From Porphyromonadaceae bacterium (GTDB lineage Bacteria > Bacteroidota > Bacteroidia > Bacteroidales > UBA11471), in contig JAJQIP010000043.1 in the NCBI GenBank assembly GCA_021199145.1, positions 1 to 18,674 of the forward strand: DNA of 18,674 nt, read 5' to 3'. A model generated the notes under the pieces. It saw only the letters and a program-made list of their open reading frames with translations. It was not told where the DNA came from and did not search any database. The translations under genes and the position numbers were made by a program. Position 1 is the first letter of the stretch; every line of letters begins with the position of its first letter. Shown here one piece after another: positions 1-6,313 of the stretch.

Positions 1-2
1 TC

Positions 3-1433
3 ATGGGAAATCCGAAAGCATTTCTTGAGATAAAAAGAAAAGAGGCGGGTTATAGGCCTGTCCAACAGCGGAAATATGATTTTGCCGAGGTAGAGCTTAC
101 CTTCAACGACGAGGAGTGCCATCAGCAAGCCTCCCGTTGTATGGATTGCGGTGTGCCGTTTTGCCACTGGAACTGTCCGTTGGGCAACCGTCAACCCGAA
201 TGGCAAGACCTTGTATATAAGGGAAATTGGCGGGAGGCCTATCGTATCTTGCAGGAGACGGATGACTTTCCGGAATTTACGGGGAGGGTTTGTCCGGCCT
301 TGTGTGAGAAAGGATGCGTATTGACCCTCTCGATAGACGAGCCGGTCACCATTCGCAACAACGAAGCCGCCATCATTGAAAAGGCATTTTCGGAAGGGTA
401 TGTTGTGGCCTGTCCGCCTCGTACACGTACCGGAAGGAAAATCGCCGTTATCGGTTCCGGTCCTGCGGGACTGGCCTGTGCCAACCAGCTCAACCGCAAA
501 GGGCATACCGTTGATGTATATGAGAAAGATGAACGCATCGGGGGGCTGTTGCGCCTGGGAATACCCGATTTCAAACTGAACAAGGGAGTCATTGACCGTC
601 GGTTGGCCTTGATGGAGACCGAAGGGGTGTCGTTCATCTGCAATACGCAGGTGGGGAAAGACAAGAGCAAACTCGCCAAAATGCTCTCGGACTACGATGC
701 CATATGTGTGGCAATCGGGTCGGGAGAGCCCCGGAATCTCCATGTAGAGGGAAGGGATTTGAAAGGAGTCTATTTTGCCCTCGAACTGTTGAAGCAGCAA
801 AACCGTCTCATCGCCGGCGATAAAGTCAATCCGGAGGAATTGATTTCGGCGAAGGGGAAAAAGGTGCTGATTATCGGTGGCGGAGATACAGGTTCGGACT
901 GCGTGGGAACAGCTATCCGCCAAGGAGCGGAGAGTGTGTTGCAAATTGAGATTATGCCCCAGCCTCCTGTCGGAAAAAATCCGGACACTCCGTGGCCCAA
1001 TTTCCCGCAGATACTCAAAACCACCTCTTCGCATAAAGAGGGATGTGAGCGGCGGTGGAGTCTGGATACGGTACGGTTTATCGGTGAGAACGGCATCTTG
1101 AAACAGGTAGAAGTGGCACCGGTGACCTGGACGAAAGACAAAAACGGACGTATGTCGGCCCAGCGTGCCGCCAAGACCGAAATCATTGATGTCGATCTGG
1201 TATTCCTGGCGATGGGCTTTGTACATCCCGTTTACGAAAATCTTGTCGAGAATCTGGGCGTGGAACTAGACGAACGCAAAAACGTGCGTGTCGATGCCGA
1301 GAATAAAACATCGGTAGCGAAAGTCTTTGCCGCCGGTGACGCCTCTTATGGTGCGGGGCTGGTTGTGCGGGCCATCGCTTCGGGACGCAAAGCCGCCGCA
1401 GCCATAGACCAGTATCTGTCTCATAAAAAATAG
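3..1433 (+). CDS. gltD: Glutamate synthase (NADPH) small subunit
   Basis: Cytoplasmic electron-input subunit of NADPH-dependent glutamate synthase: it oxidises NADPH and passes electrons through FAD and Fe-S clusters to the large subunit, which makes two glutamates from glutamine and 2-oxoglutarate. The 476 residues match the usual length (about 470). Visible parts are an N-terminal Fe-S domain with cysteines 46, 49, 54, 58 and 97, 101, 105; an FAD dinucleotide fold, GSGPAG at 151-156; an NADPH fold, GGGDTG at 292-297; and a C-terminal FAD segment (AAGDASYGAG). The ATG at position 3 opens a normal family N-terminus, so the gene looks complete. The large subunit gltB is expected just upstream, outside the window. 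asnB follows after 7 bases, so the two are surely co-transcribed. The stop is TAG. The same fold occurs in other NADPH oxidoreductases, but length and neighbour favour GltD. Confidence 0.93.
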   Translation: MGNPKAFLEIKRKEAGYRPVQQRKYDFAEVELTFNDEECHQQASRCMDCGVPFCHWNCPLGNRQPEWQDLVYKGNWREAYRILQETDDFPEFTGRVCPALCEKGCVLTLSIDEPVTIRNNEAAIIEKAFSEGYVVACPPRTRTGRKIAVIGSGPAGLACANQLNRKGHTVDVYEKDERIGGLLRLGIPDFKLNKGVIDRRLALMETEGVSFICNTQVGKDKSKLAKMLSDYDAICVAIGSGEPRNLHVEGRDLKGVYFALELLKQQNRLIAGDKVNPEELISAKGKKVLIIGGGDTGSDCVGTAIRQGAESVLQIEIMPQPPVGKNPDTPWPNFPQILKTTSSHKEGCERRWSLDTVRFIGENGILKQVEVAPVTWTKDKNGRMSAQRAAKTEIIDVDLVFLAMGFVHPVYENLVENLGVELDERKNVRVDAENKTSVAKVFAAGDASYGAGLVVRAIASGRKAAAAIDQYLSHKK

Positions 1434-1440
1434 ACCCGCC

Positions 1441-3105
1441 ATGTGTGGAATAGTAGGAATTTTCAATATAACTCCCCCCGTGGAGCAGATGCGTGCGCAG
1501 GCACTTGCCATGTCACGGCGTATCCGCCACCGTGGTCCGGACTGGTCGGGCATATATGTAGGCAAGAGCGCCATTTTAGCCCATGAACGGCTTTCGATTG
1601 TTGACCCCGCTTCGGGGGGACAGCCGTTGAAAAGTCCGGACGGAAAACTCATCCTTTCGGTCAATGGCGAGATATACAATCACCGGTCCTTACGGGCGGG
1701 AATATGTCGGGACTATCCGTTTCAAACAGGTTCGGATTGCGAAGTCATATTGGCTCTCTATCAGAAGAAAGGAGTCAATTTCTTAGAAGATTTGGACGGC
1801 ATCTTCGCCTTTGCCCTCTACGATGAGGAAAATGACCGTTATCTTATCGCCCGAGATTCCATCGGCGTGATTCCCCTATATATGGGGAGAGATGAGATGG
1901 GACGAGTCTATGTGGCATCGGAGTTGAAAGCTCTCGAAGGATATTGTTCCGAGTACAAGCCCTTTCTCCCGGGTCATTACTATGACAGTCGGGAAGGACG
2001 CATGGTACGTTGGTACAACCGAGATTGGGAGCAGTATGATGCCGTGAAGGACAACGGCGCAGATATCGAGGCGTTGCGGGAATCCATTTCCGCTTCGGTC
2101 CAGCTGCAGTTGATGAGTGACGTTGCCTATGGCGTACTTCTTTCGGGCGGACTGGACTCGTCGATTGTCTCGGAGGTCCCCAAACCCTTTGCCTCAAAAC
2201 GGGTAGAGACGGACAATAAAGGAGACGCCTGGTGGCCTCAATTGCACTCTTTTGCCGTCGGTCTGAAAGGTGCGCCTGACCTTGAGGCGGCCCGCAAAGT
2301 CTCGGAACATATCGGGACCGTCCATCACGAGATTAATTTCACGATACAAGAGGGACTGGACGCTTTACGGGATGTGATATATTACATTGAGACCTATGAT
2401 GTGACGACGGTTCGGGCATCCACCCCCATGTATCTGTTGGCCCGAGTCATCCGTTCGATGGGCATTAAGATGGTGCTTTCAGGGGAAGGGGCCGATGAGA
2501 TTTTCGGCGGTTATCTCTATTTCCATAAAGCACCGAATGCCAAGGCTTTCCATGAGGAGTGCGTCCGGAAAGTGAGCAAACTCTATCTGTACGATTGCTT
2601 ACGGGCCAACAAATCCCTGTCCGCCTGGGGCGTTGAAGGGCGTGTGCCTTTCCTCGACAAGGAGTTTATGGACGTTGCCATGCGCATCAATCCCGAAGCG
2701 AAAATGTCGAAAAACGGCAAGATAGAGAAATGGATTCTACGCAAGGCCTTTGAGGACTATTTGCCGGAAAGCATTGTCTGGCGGCAAAAAGAGCAGTTCT
2801 CTGACGGGGTAGGATATAATTGGATAGATGTGTTGAAACAGATTACCGCCGAACGTGTGTCGGACGAAGAGATGGCTCATGTGGCCGAGCGTTTCCCCAT
2901 CAATCCGCCGATGAATAAAGAGGAGTACTACTATCGCACTATCTTTGAAGAGCATTTCCCCTCCGAGTCGGCCGCCCGTAGTGTACCTTCAGAACGCTCA
3001 GTAGCTTGCAGCACTGCCACAGCTTTGGAATGGGACGAGTCGTTCAAGCAATTGAACGATCCCTCCGGTCGGGCTGTCAAGAATGTTCATGTGAAGAGTT
3101 ATTGA
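1441..3105 (+). CDS. asnB: Asparagine synthase B, glutamine-hydrolysing
   Basis: Makes asparagine from aspartate, ATP and glutamine through a beta-aspartyl-AMP intermediate, in the cytoplasm. At 554 residues it has the same length as E. coli AsnB. The N-terminal class II glutaminase domain begins MCGIVGIF, so Cys2 becomes the N-terminal nucleophile after Met removal. Glutamine-binding residues Arg50, Asn75 and Asp99 are in place. The synthase domain carries the pyrophosphate loop SGGLDSS at 235-241 and the SGEGADE motif further on. The C-terminal tail is complete. It lies 7 bases after gltD in the same operon and is followed by tandem hairpins that end the transcript. Pairing with glutamate synthase suggests co-regulation by nitrogen supply. 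No missing residues or frameshifts were seen. Confidence 0.95.
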   Translation: MCGIVGIFNITPPVEQMRAQALAMSRRIRHRGPDWSGIYVGKSAILAHERLSIVDPASGGQPLKSPDGKLILSVNGEIYNHRSLRAGICRDYPFQTGSDCEVILALYQKKGVNFLEDLDGIFAFALYDEENDRYLIARDSIGVIPLYMGRDEMGRVYVASELKALEGYCSEYKPFLPGHYYDSREGRMVRWYNRDWEQYDAVKDNGADIEALRESISASVQLQLMSDVAYGVLLSGGLDSSIVSEVPKPFASKRVETDNKGDAWWPQLHSFAVGLKGAPDLEAARKVSEHIGTVHHEINFTIQEGLDALRDVIYYIETYDVTTVRASTPMYLLARVIRSMGIKMVLSGEGADEIFGGYLYFHKAPNAKAFHEECVRKVSKLYLYDCLRANKSLSAWGVEGRVPFLDKEFMDVAMRINPEAKMSKNGKIEKWILRKAFEDYLPESIVWRQKEQFSDGVGYNWIDVLKQITAERVSDEEMAHVAERFPINPPMNKEEYYYRTIFEEHFPSESAARSVPSERSVACSTATALEWDESFKQLNDPSGRAVKNVHVKSY

Positions 3106-3132
3106 GCCTTTTTACTCTGTTGCATAGAGAGA

Positions 3133-3158
3133 GGATTTTTCTCGAATAGAGAAAATCC
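3133..3158 (+). other. Hairpin 28 bases after asnB
   Basis: Inverted repeat GGATTTTTCTC / GAGAAAATCC around the loop GAATA, with one unpaired T in the left arm. It precedes the main terminator by two bases and may act as a 3'-end stabiliser or a first pause site. It has no T-run of its own. Confidence 0.4.
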
Positions 3159-3160
3159 GG

Positions 3161-3196
3161 AATAAGCCTTGTTTGTGGAAACAGGGCTTATTTTTT
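3161..3196 (+). terminator. Rho-independent terminator of the gltD-asnB operon
   Basis: A 14-base-pair stem, AATAAGCCTTGTTT with AAACAGGGCTTATT (one G-T wobble), closes on the tetraloop GTGG and runs directly into a T-tract (3191-3196). It separates the nitrogen operon from the hemerythrin-LuxR unit, which starts 40 bases later. Confidence 0.88.
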
Positions 3197-3236
3197 GTAT
3201 ATAGCTAATTTCTAAAAATCGTGAAGGGGCTTTTTT

Positions 3237-3983
3237 ATGCAGGTAAAAACGGATATATTTGTGGGGTTTAATATCAGTTCTATGATTTACAGAATGGGCA
3301 AATACAAACGGACAGACCCTATGAGTGTGTTGGTGTGCAAGAACTATCCGATACTTCTTGTCATGAGCCGTTTTGGAATACCTCTTGGCTTTGGAGACAA
3401 GACGATAGAGGAGGTGTGCGTTGACAACAAGGTGGATGTGGATACCTTTTTGGCGATAATCAATTTCCTATTGGATGAAGACCATGACGCCTCGGGAAAC
3501 GCCCCTTTTTCGATAGAGGCCATGATGCGCTATCTGCACAATTCCCATGACTATTTCTTACATTTCCGTCTGCCGACCCTCCGCCGAAATTTATTGGAAG
3601 CCATTGACTGTGGTCCAAAAGATGTATCGGTTGCCATTCTTTCCTTTTTTGATGAATATGTGACGGAGGTGCAGAAGCACATGCTGTATGAAGAGCAAAC
3701 CGTATTTCCGTATGTAAGAGCCCTGCTTGAAGAAAAGCCACTTACGAAAGAGTACAATATCGGCATTTTCAGCAAACGGCATGACCAAGTCGAGGCCAAA
3801 CTGGGAGAGCTGAAAAACATCCTGATTAAATATTATCCCGCTAAAAGCAGTAATGAGTTGAATGCCGTGCTGTTTGATATCTTTGCCTGTGAGGAGGATT
3901 TAGCGTCCCACAATTATATAGAAGATTTTCTGTTTGTCCCCGCTATTCAGAAACTCGAACTAAAACGAGGTAGAAATCTATGA
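3237..3983 (+). CDS. Hemerythrin (HHE) domain protein, RIC/YtfE-like
   Basis: Predicted cytoplasmic four-helix-bundle di-iron protein of 248 residues. The HHE domain spans about 95-240, with candidate iron ligands His104 (HNSHDYF), His148 and Glu152 (HMLYEEQ), His182 (KRHDQ), and His225 and Glu229 (HNYIEDF). Residues about 40-80 resemble the ScdA-type N-terminal domain of iron-sulfur-cluster repair proteins (MSRFGI...DKTIEEVC), but its usual Cys-Cys-Gly-Gly is GFGDK here. Characterised relatives repair Fe-S clusters damaged by nitric oxide or oxidants, or bind O2 or NO; which applies here is inference. The ATG follows six T residues with no Shine-Dalgarno site. The last codons overlap the start of the LuxR gene (ATGA), so the two are probably translationally coupled. 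I saw no convincing promoter in the 40 bases after the asnB terminator. Confidence 0.8.
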   Translation: MQVKTDIFVGFNISSMIYRMGKYKRTDPMSVLVCKNYPILLVMSRFGIPLGFGDKTIEEVCVDNKVDVDTFLAIINFLLDEDHDASGNAPFSIEAMMRYLHNSHDYFLHFRLPTLRRNLLEAIDCGPKDVSVAILSFFDEYVTEVQKHMLYEEQTVFPYVRALLEEKPLTKEYNIGIFSKRHDQVEAKLGELKNILIKYYPAKSSNELNAVLFDIFACEEDLASHNYIEDFLFVPAIQKLELKRGRNL

Positions 3984-4591
3984 AATCTTCCTTGAAAATA
4001 GCTGTTGTAGAACCCTCTTTGATTATACGTAACGGGATAGTTTCCGTACTGCGGAGACAGTTGTCCCTTCCTGTTGAAATTATTGAAATAACGGATTTGA
4101 CAAGGCTGGCCTCGATTTTGTCTTGTCGAAAGCCTGATATTCTGGTTGTCGACCCAGCCCTTTTGGGCGTTTTCTCTCTCTCACAAATACGGAAAGAGGC
4201 CAATGGCATGAAGTGTGTCGCCCTACGGCACACGGCAGTTGACCCTGTCGTATTGAAAGGTTATGACGGAGAGATAACTATCTATGATACAGCCGAATCG
4301 ATTTGTGAGAAAATTGAGAAACTGAGCGAATCCTCAGCAGAGGCCTCTCTGCAAGAGGGACCCTTAACAGACCGAGAGAAGGAGATTATCACCGGTGTTG
4401 TAAAGGGATGGACCAACAAACAGATTGCCGATAAATTATGCCTTTCGACCTATACGGTGATTACCCATCGTCGGAATATTGCCGCCAAGTTGCAGATACA
4501 CAGTGCGGCCGGCCTTACTATTTATGCCATTGTCAACCACTTTGTGGATATCAACGAGGTAAAAGGATCCATTTACCGTCAGGAGAAATAA
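3980..4591 (+). CDS. LuxR-family response-regulator-like transcription factor
   Basis: DNA-binding regulator of 203 residues. The C-terminal LuxR/GerE helix-turn-helix is clear at about 129-185 (LTDREKEI, then NKQIADKLCLSTYTVITHRR, the recognition-helix region). Residues 1-115 resemble a receiver domain, with a possible phospho-acceptor Asp58 (ILVVDPALLG). The usual acidic pair is reduced to a lone Glu11 (VVEPS), and the conserved Lys near residue 100 appears to be Tyr102. Phosphorylation is therefore doubtful, and the domain may sense a partner protein instead. The start overlaps the stop of the hemerythrin gene by four bases. No histidine kinase lies nearby. Targets are unknown; autoregulation of the pair is a reasonable guess only. 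It converges with the nitrilase gene. Confidence 0.82.
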   Translation: MKSSLKIAVVEPSLIIRNGIVSVLRRQLSLPVEIIEITDLTRLASILSCRKPDILVVDPALLGVFSLSQIRKEANGMKCVALRHTAVDPVVLKGYDGEITIYDTAESICEKIEKLSESSAEASLQEGPLTDREKEIITGVVKGWTNKQIADKLCLSTYTVITHRRNIAAKLQIHSAAGLTIYAIVNHFVDINEVKGSIYRQEK

Positions 4592-4600
4592 TTATCTCCT
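4581..4600. terminator. Small hairpin between convergent genes (weak)
   Basis: AGGAGA and TCTCCT form a 6-base-pair stem around an 8-base loop, overlapping the stop codon of the LuxR gene. It lies between two converging genes, so it could serve both strands, but neither side has a good T-run. Confidence 0.3.
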
Positions 4601-4612
4601 TATCTTAAACGC

Positions 4613-5374
4613 TTATAGGAGAGAAAAATCATCTCTGTCGTCGAGAGCGGGGAATTTCCGGCGGAGCTTTTCCAGTTCTTCCGTCGTAAGAGTCGCATAA
4701 GCCTCACATTCCTTTTCAGCCGGACAAGCCGCTATGGTGCGGCCATAGGCATCGAGAATCGCACTGTCTCCTGAATAGCCGCAAAACGGGTCTCTGCCGA
4801 CACGATTCACCCCTACCACATAACACTGATTTTCGATAGCCCGGGCCCGTAACAGGATTTTCCATGCCTCAGCCCGTGGGGTAGGCCAATTGGCTACGTA
4901 CACCGCCATATCGTAATCGTTGTTGTTGCGGGAGAAGACCGGAAAGCGCAGGTCGTAGCATATCTGCAGTAAAATGCGTATGCCCTTGTAGGTTACAATC
5001 ACACGCTGGGTGCCGGCCGTGAACGCCTTGTCTTCACCGGCAAAAGTAAAAAGATGGCGTTTGTCGTAGGTGGTTATTCCGCCATCGGGTTTTACGAAAC
5101 AGAGGCGGTTGTAAAAGCAGTTGTTTTCTTGGATTAACAGACTTCCCATGAGAGCGCAGTCCAGTCGCATAGCCGTCTCTTTAAGCCATGACAGCGTAGG
5201 AGAATCCATCGATTCGGCCATCTCCTGTGGGCGAACACAAAAGCCGGTGGAAAACATTTCCGGCAAGATATACAGGTCGGCTTTCTCACAACGGGACAGC
5301 GTCTCGGTAATCTGATGGCGATTGGCAGCGGGGTCGCCCCAAATGATATTTCGTTGTAAAACGGCGATTCGCAT
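4613..5374 (-). CDS. Nitrilase-family omega-amidase (YafV/Nit2-like)
   Basis: Cytoplasmic carbon-nitrogen hydrolase of 253 residues, about the size of E. coli YafV. The catalytic triad is visible: Glu39 (LPEMFSTGF), Lys105 (YDKRHLF) and Cys139 (QICYDLRFPVFSR). The PEMFSTGF and DKRHLF contexts are those of the omega-amidase subgroup, which hydrolyses alpha-ketoglutaramate or 2-oxosuccinamate to the 2-oxoacid and ammonia and serves in metabolite repair and methionine salvage. The substrate here is inferred from the subgroup. The start is the ATG at 5374, giving the normal MRIAVLQ opening. Upstream on the same strand is the tRNA-Ser gene with its own terminator, so the nitrilase probably has its own promoter in 5375-5457, though I could not pick out a convincing one. 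Confidence 0.88.
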   Translation of the reverse strand: MRIAVLQRNIIWGDPAANRHQITETLSRCEKADLYILPEMFSTGFCVRPQEMAESMDSPTLSWLKETAMRLDCALMGSLLIQENNCFYNRLCFVKPDGGITTYDKRHLFTFAGEDKAFTAGTQRVIVTYKGIRILLQICYDLRFPVFSRNNNDYDMAVYVANWPTPRAEAWKILLRARAIENQCYVVGVNRVGRDPFCGYSGDSAILDAYGRTIAACPAEKECEAYATLTTEELEKLRRKFPALDDRDDFSLL

Positions 5375-5457
5375 ATAAAGGGATGAATGATACGTTTTTA
5401 CGAATAGGAAAAGGAGCGATTCTTCAAAACAAATCCGGGCTGTGTATGGGTTGTCTT

Positions 5458-5485
5458 AAAAAAGTCGGCCCGATTTTGCGGGCCG
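5458..5485 (-). terminator. Rho-independent terminator of tRNA-Ser
   Basis: On the minus strand, CGGCCCG and CGGGCCG form a perfect GC-rich 7-base-pair stem with a 6-base loop (CAAAAT), followed by AC and a run of six T. It starts seven bases past the tRNA 3' end, and reads toward the nitrilase gene. Confidence 0.85.
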
Positions 5486-5491
5486 CTTGGG

Positions 5492-5578
5492 CGGAAAGAC
5501 AGGGATTCGAACCCTGGGTACCCGTAAGGGTACAACGGTTTTCGAGACCGTCCCGATCGACCACTCCGGCATCTTTCC
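5492..5578 (-). tRNA. tRNA-Ser (anticodon CGA)
   Basis: An 87-base type II tRNA. The acceptor arms GGAAAGA and TCTTTCC pair fully, with discriminator G. The D-arm stem is CCG/CGG. The anticodon arm is ACGGT-CTCGAAA-ACCGT, with anticodon CGA at 5544-5542, which reads UCG. A long variable arm, GTACCC-TTAC-GGGTAC, marks it as a serine tRNA. The T-arm is CAGGG-TTCGAAT-CCCTG. The 3' CCA is not encoded and must be added by the CCA enzyme. The anticodon is intact, so this is not an amber suppressor (which would be CTA), relevant to the TAG in guaA. A consensus promoter lies just upstream and a strong terminator just downstream. Confidence 0.97.
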
Positions 5579-5603
5579 TTAGGTCGTTTCTAAAAAACGG
5601 GAG

Positions 5604-5634
5604 CAAAATTAGAAACTATTTTTTAATTCTCCAA
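5604..5634 (-). promoter_or_regulatory. Promoter of tRNA-Ser, Bacteroidota sigma-A type
   Basis: On the minus strand, TTG (5634-5632), exactly 20 bases, then TAATTTTG (5611-5604). This fits the Bacteroidota -33/-7 consensus (TTTG or TTG, then TAnnTTTG). Transcription would begin about 15-20 bases before the mature tRNA 5' end at 5578. Confidence 0.75.
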
Positions 5635-5672
5635 TTCACGTCTGGAAAATATTTGGTCTCAACGCCTATCGA

Positions 5673-6173
5673 CTATGTTCCCCGTTTATCTTTATCGGAC
5701 CGATATTCCCAACTTTTGTAGGGCTTTTGGGAAAGGTACGAATTGTAATAACGCACATCTCCTGTCACCTCCTGACCTATCCAATCGGGGCGTGCAAAAG
5801 ATTCCTCTCTATGTGACAATTCTATTTCAGCGATGACTAACCCCTCGTTCTCGCCACCAAACTCGTCGATTTCCCATATTTTCCCGTCAGGGCCGGCTTT
5901 CCGGTAACGTATTTTCTCAATGAGCGGTTTCAGGCAAAGCGTATCGAGAAGTTGTGCGGCATCGGCCGGCGGAATTTCATATTCGAATTCCAAGCGGGCA
6001 CAATCTATAGACTCTCCTTTGATAGTGATAAAACCCCGATTTCCGGCTAACCGTACCCTCACTGTACGGGAGCTTTCCGTACATAAATATCCTTGCTTAT
6101 AAGACTTTGAGAGACTGTCGATTTTATACTTGTCGCTTGTGACTAAAAATTTTCTCTCTATTTCGTAGGGCAT
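5673..6173 (-). CDS. CYTH-domain protein, probable triphosphatase
   Basis: A 166-residue, single-domain cytoplasmic protein of the CYTH / triphosphate tunnel metalloenzyme superfamily. The hallmark ExExK is at the N-terminus (Glu4, Glu6, Lys8 in YEIERKFLV). Other charged tunnel residues appear in order: Arg39 and Arg41 (TVRVRL), Lys52 (ITIKGE), Glu62 and Glu64 (LEFEYEI), Lys87, Arg89 and Arg91 (EKIRYR), Glu101 and Asp103 (WEIDEF), and Glu116 and Glu118 (AEIEL). Short bacterial members of this type studied so far hydrolyse inorganic tripolyphosphate. A class IV adenylate cyclase or thiamine triphosphatase role cannot be excluded. It is divergent from the DUF5686 gene, with 140 bases between the two starts. 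The stop is TAG. A single -7-like TATCTTTA at 6208-6201 (minus) lacks a -33 partner. Confidence 0.85.
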   Translation of the reverse strand: MPYEIERKFLVTSDKYKIDSLSKSYKQGYLCTESSRTVRVRLAGNRGFITIKGESIDCARLEFEYEIPPADAAQLLDTLCLKPLIEKIRYRKAGPDGKIWEIDEFGGENEGLVIAEIELSHREESFARPDWIGQEVTGDVRYYNSYLSQKPYKSWEYRSDKDKRGT

Positions 6174-6282
6174 AGGAAGGATGTTTTTACGTTTAGTCGG
6201 TAAAGATACTCAAAAGACCCAATTTTCACTCTCACAGATTATGGATTCTTGCAAGAAAATAGGATAGAGCCGATATTTTTTT

Positions 6283-6290
6283 TACCTTTG
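6283..6290 (+). promoter_or_regulatory. -7 promoter element for the DUF5686 gene
   Basis: TACCTTTG is an exact TAnnTTTG match, 23 bases before the start codon at 6314. No TTG lies 19-21 bases further upstream, so the -33 half is missing or degenerate. The leader would be only about 15-20 bases. Confidence 0.5.
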
Positions 6291-6313
6291 ACGCGGACAG
6301 AAAATGGCCTGGA

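Noticed and set aside
1844..2197. Antisense open frames inside asnB and other genes
   Set aside because: They lie fully within well-conserved genes, have no recognisable motifs and no initiation signals.
5383..5721. 112-codon open frame on the plus strand
   Set aside because: It runs antisense through the tRNA-Ser gene and its terminator and promoter, and resembles no protein; it is the usual tRNA shadow.
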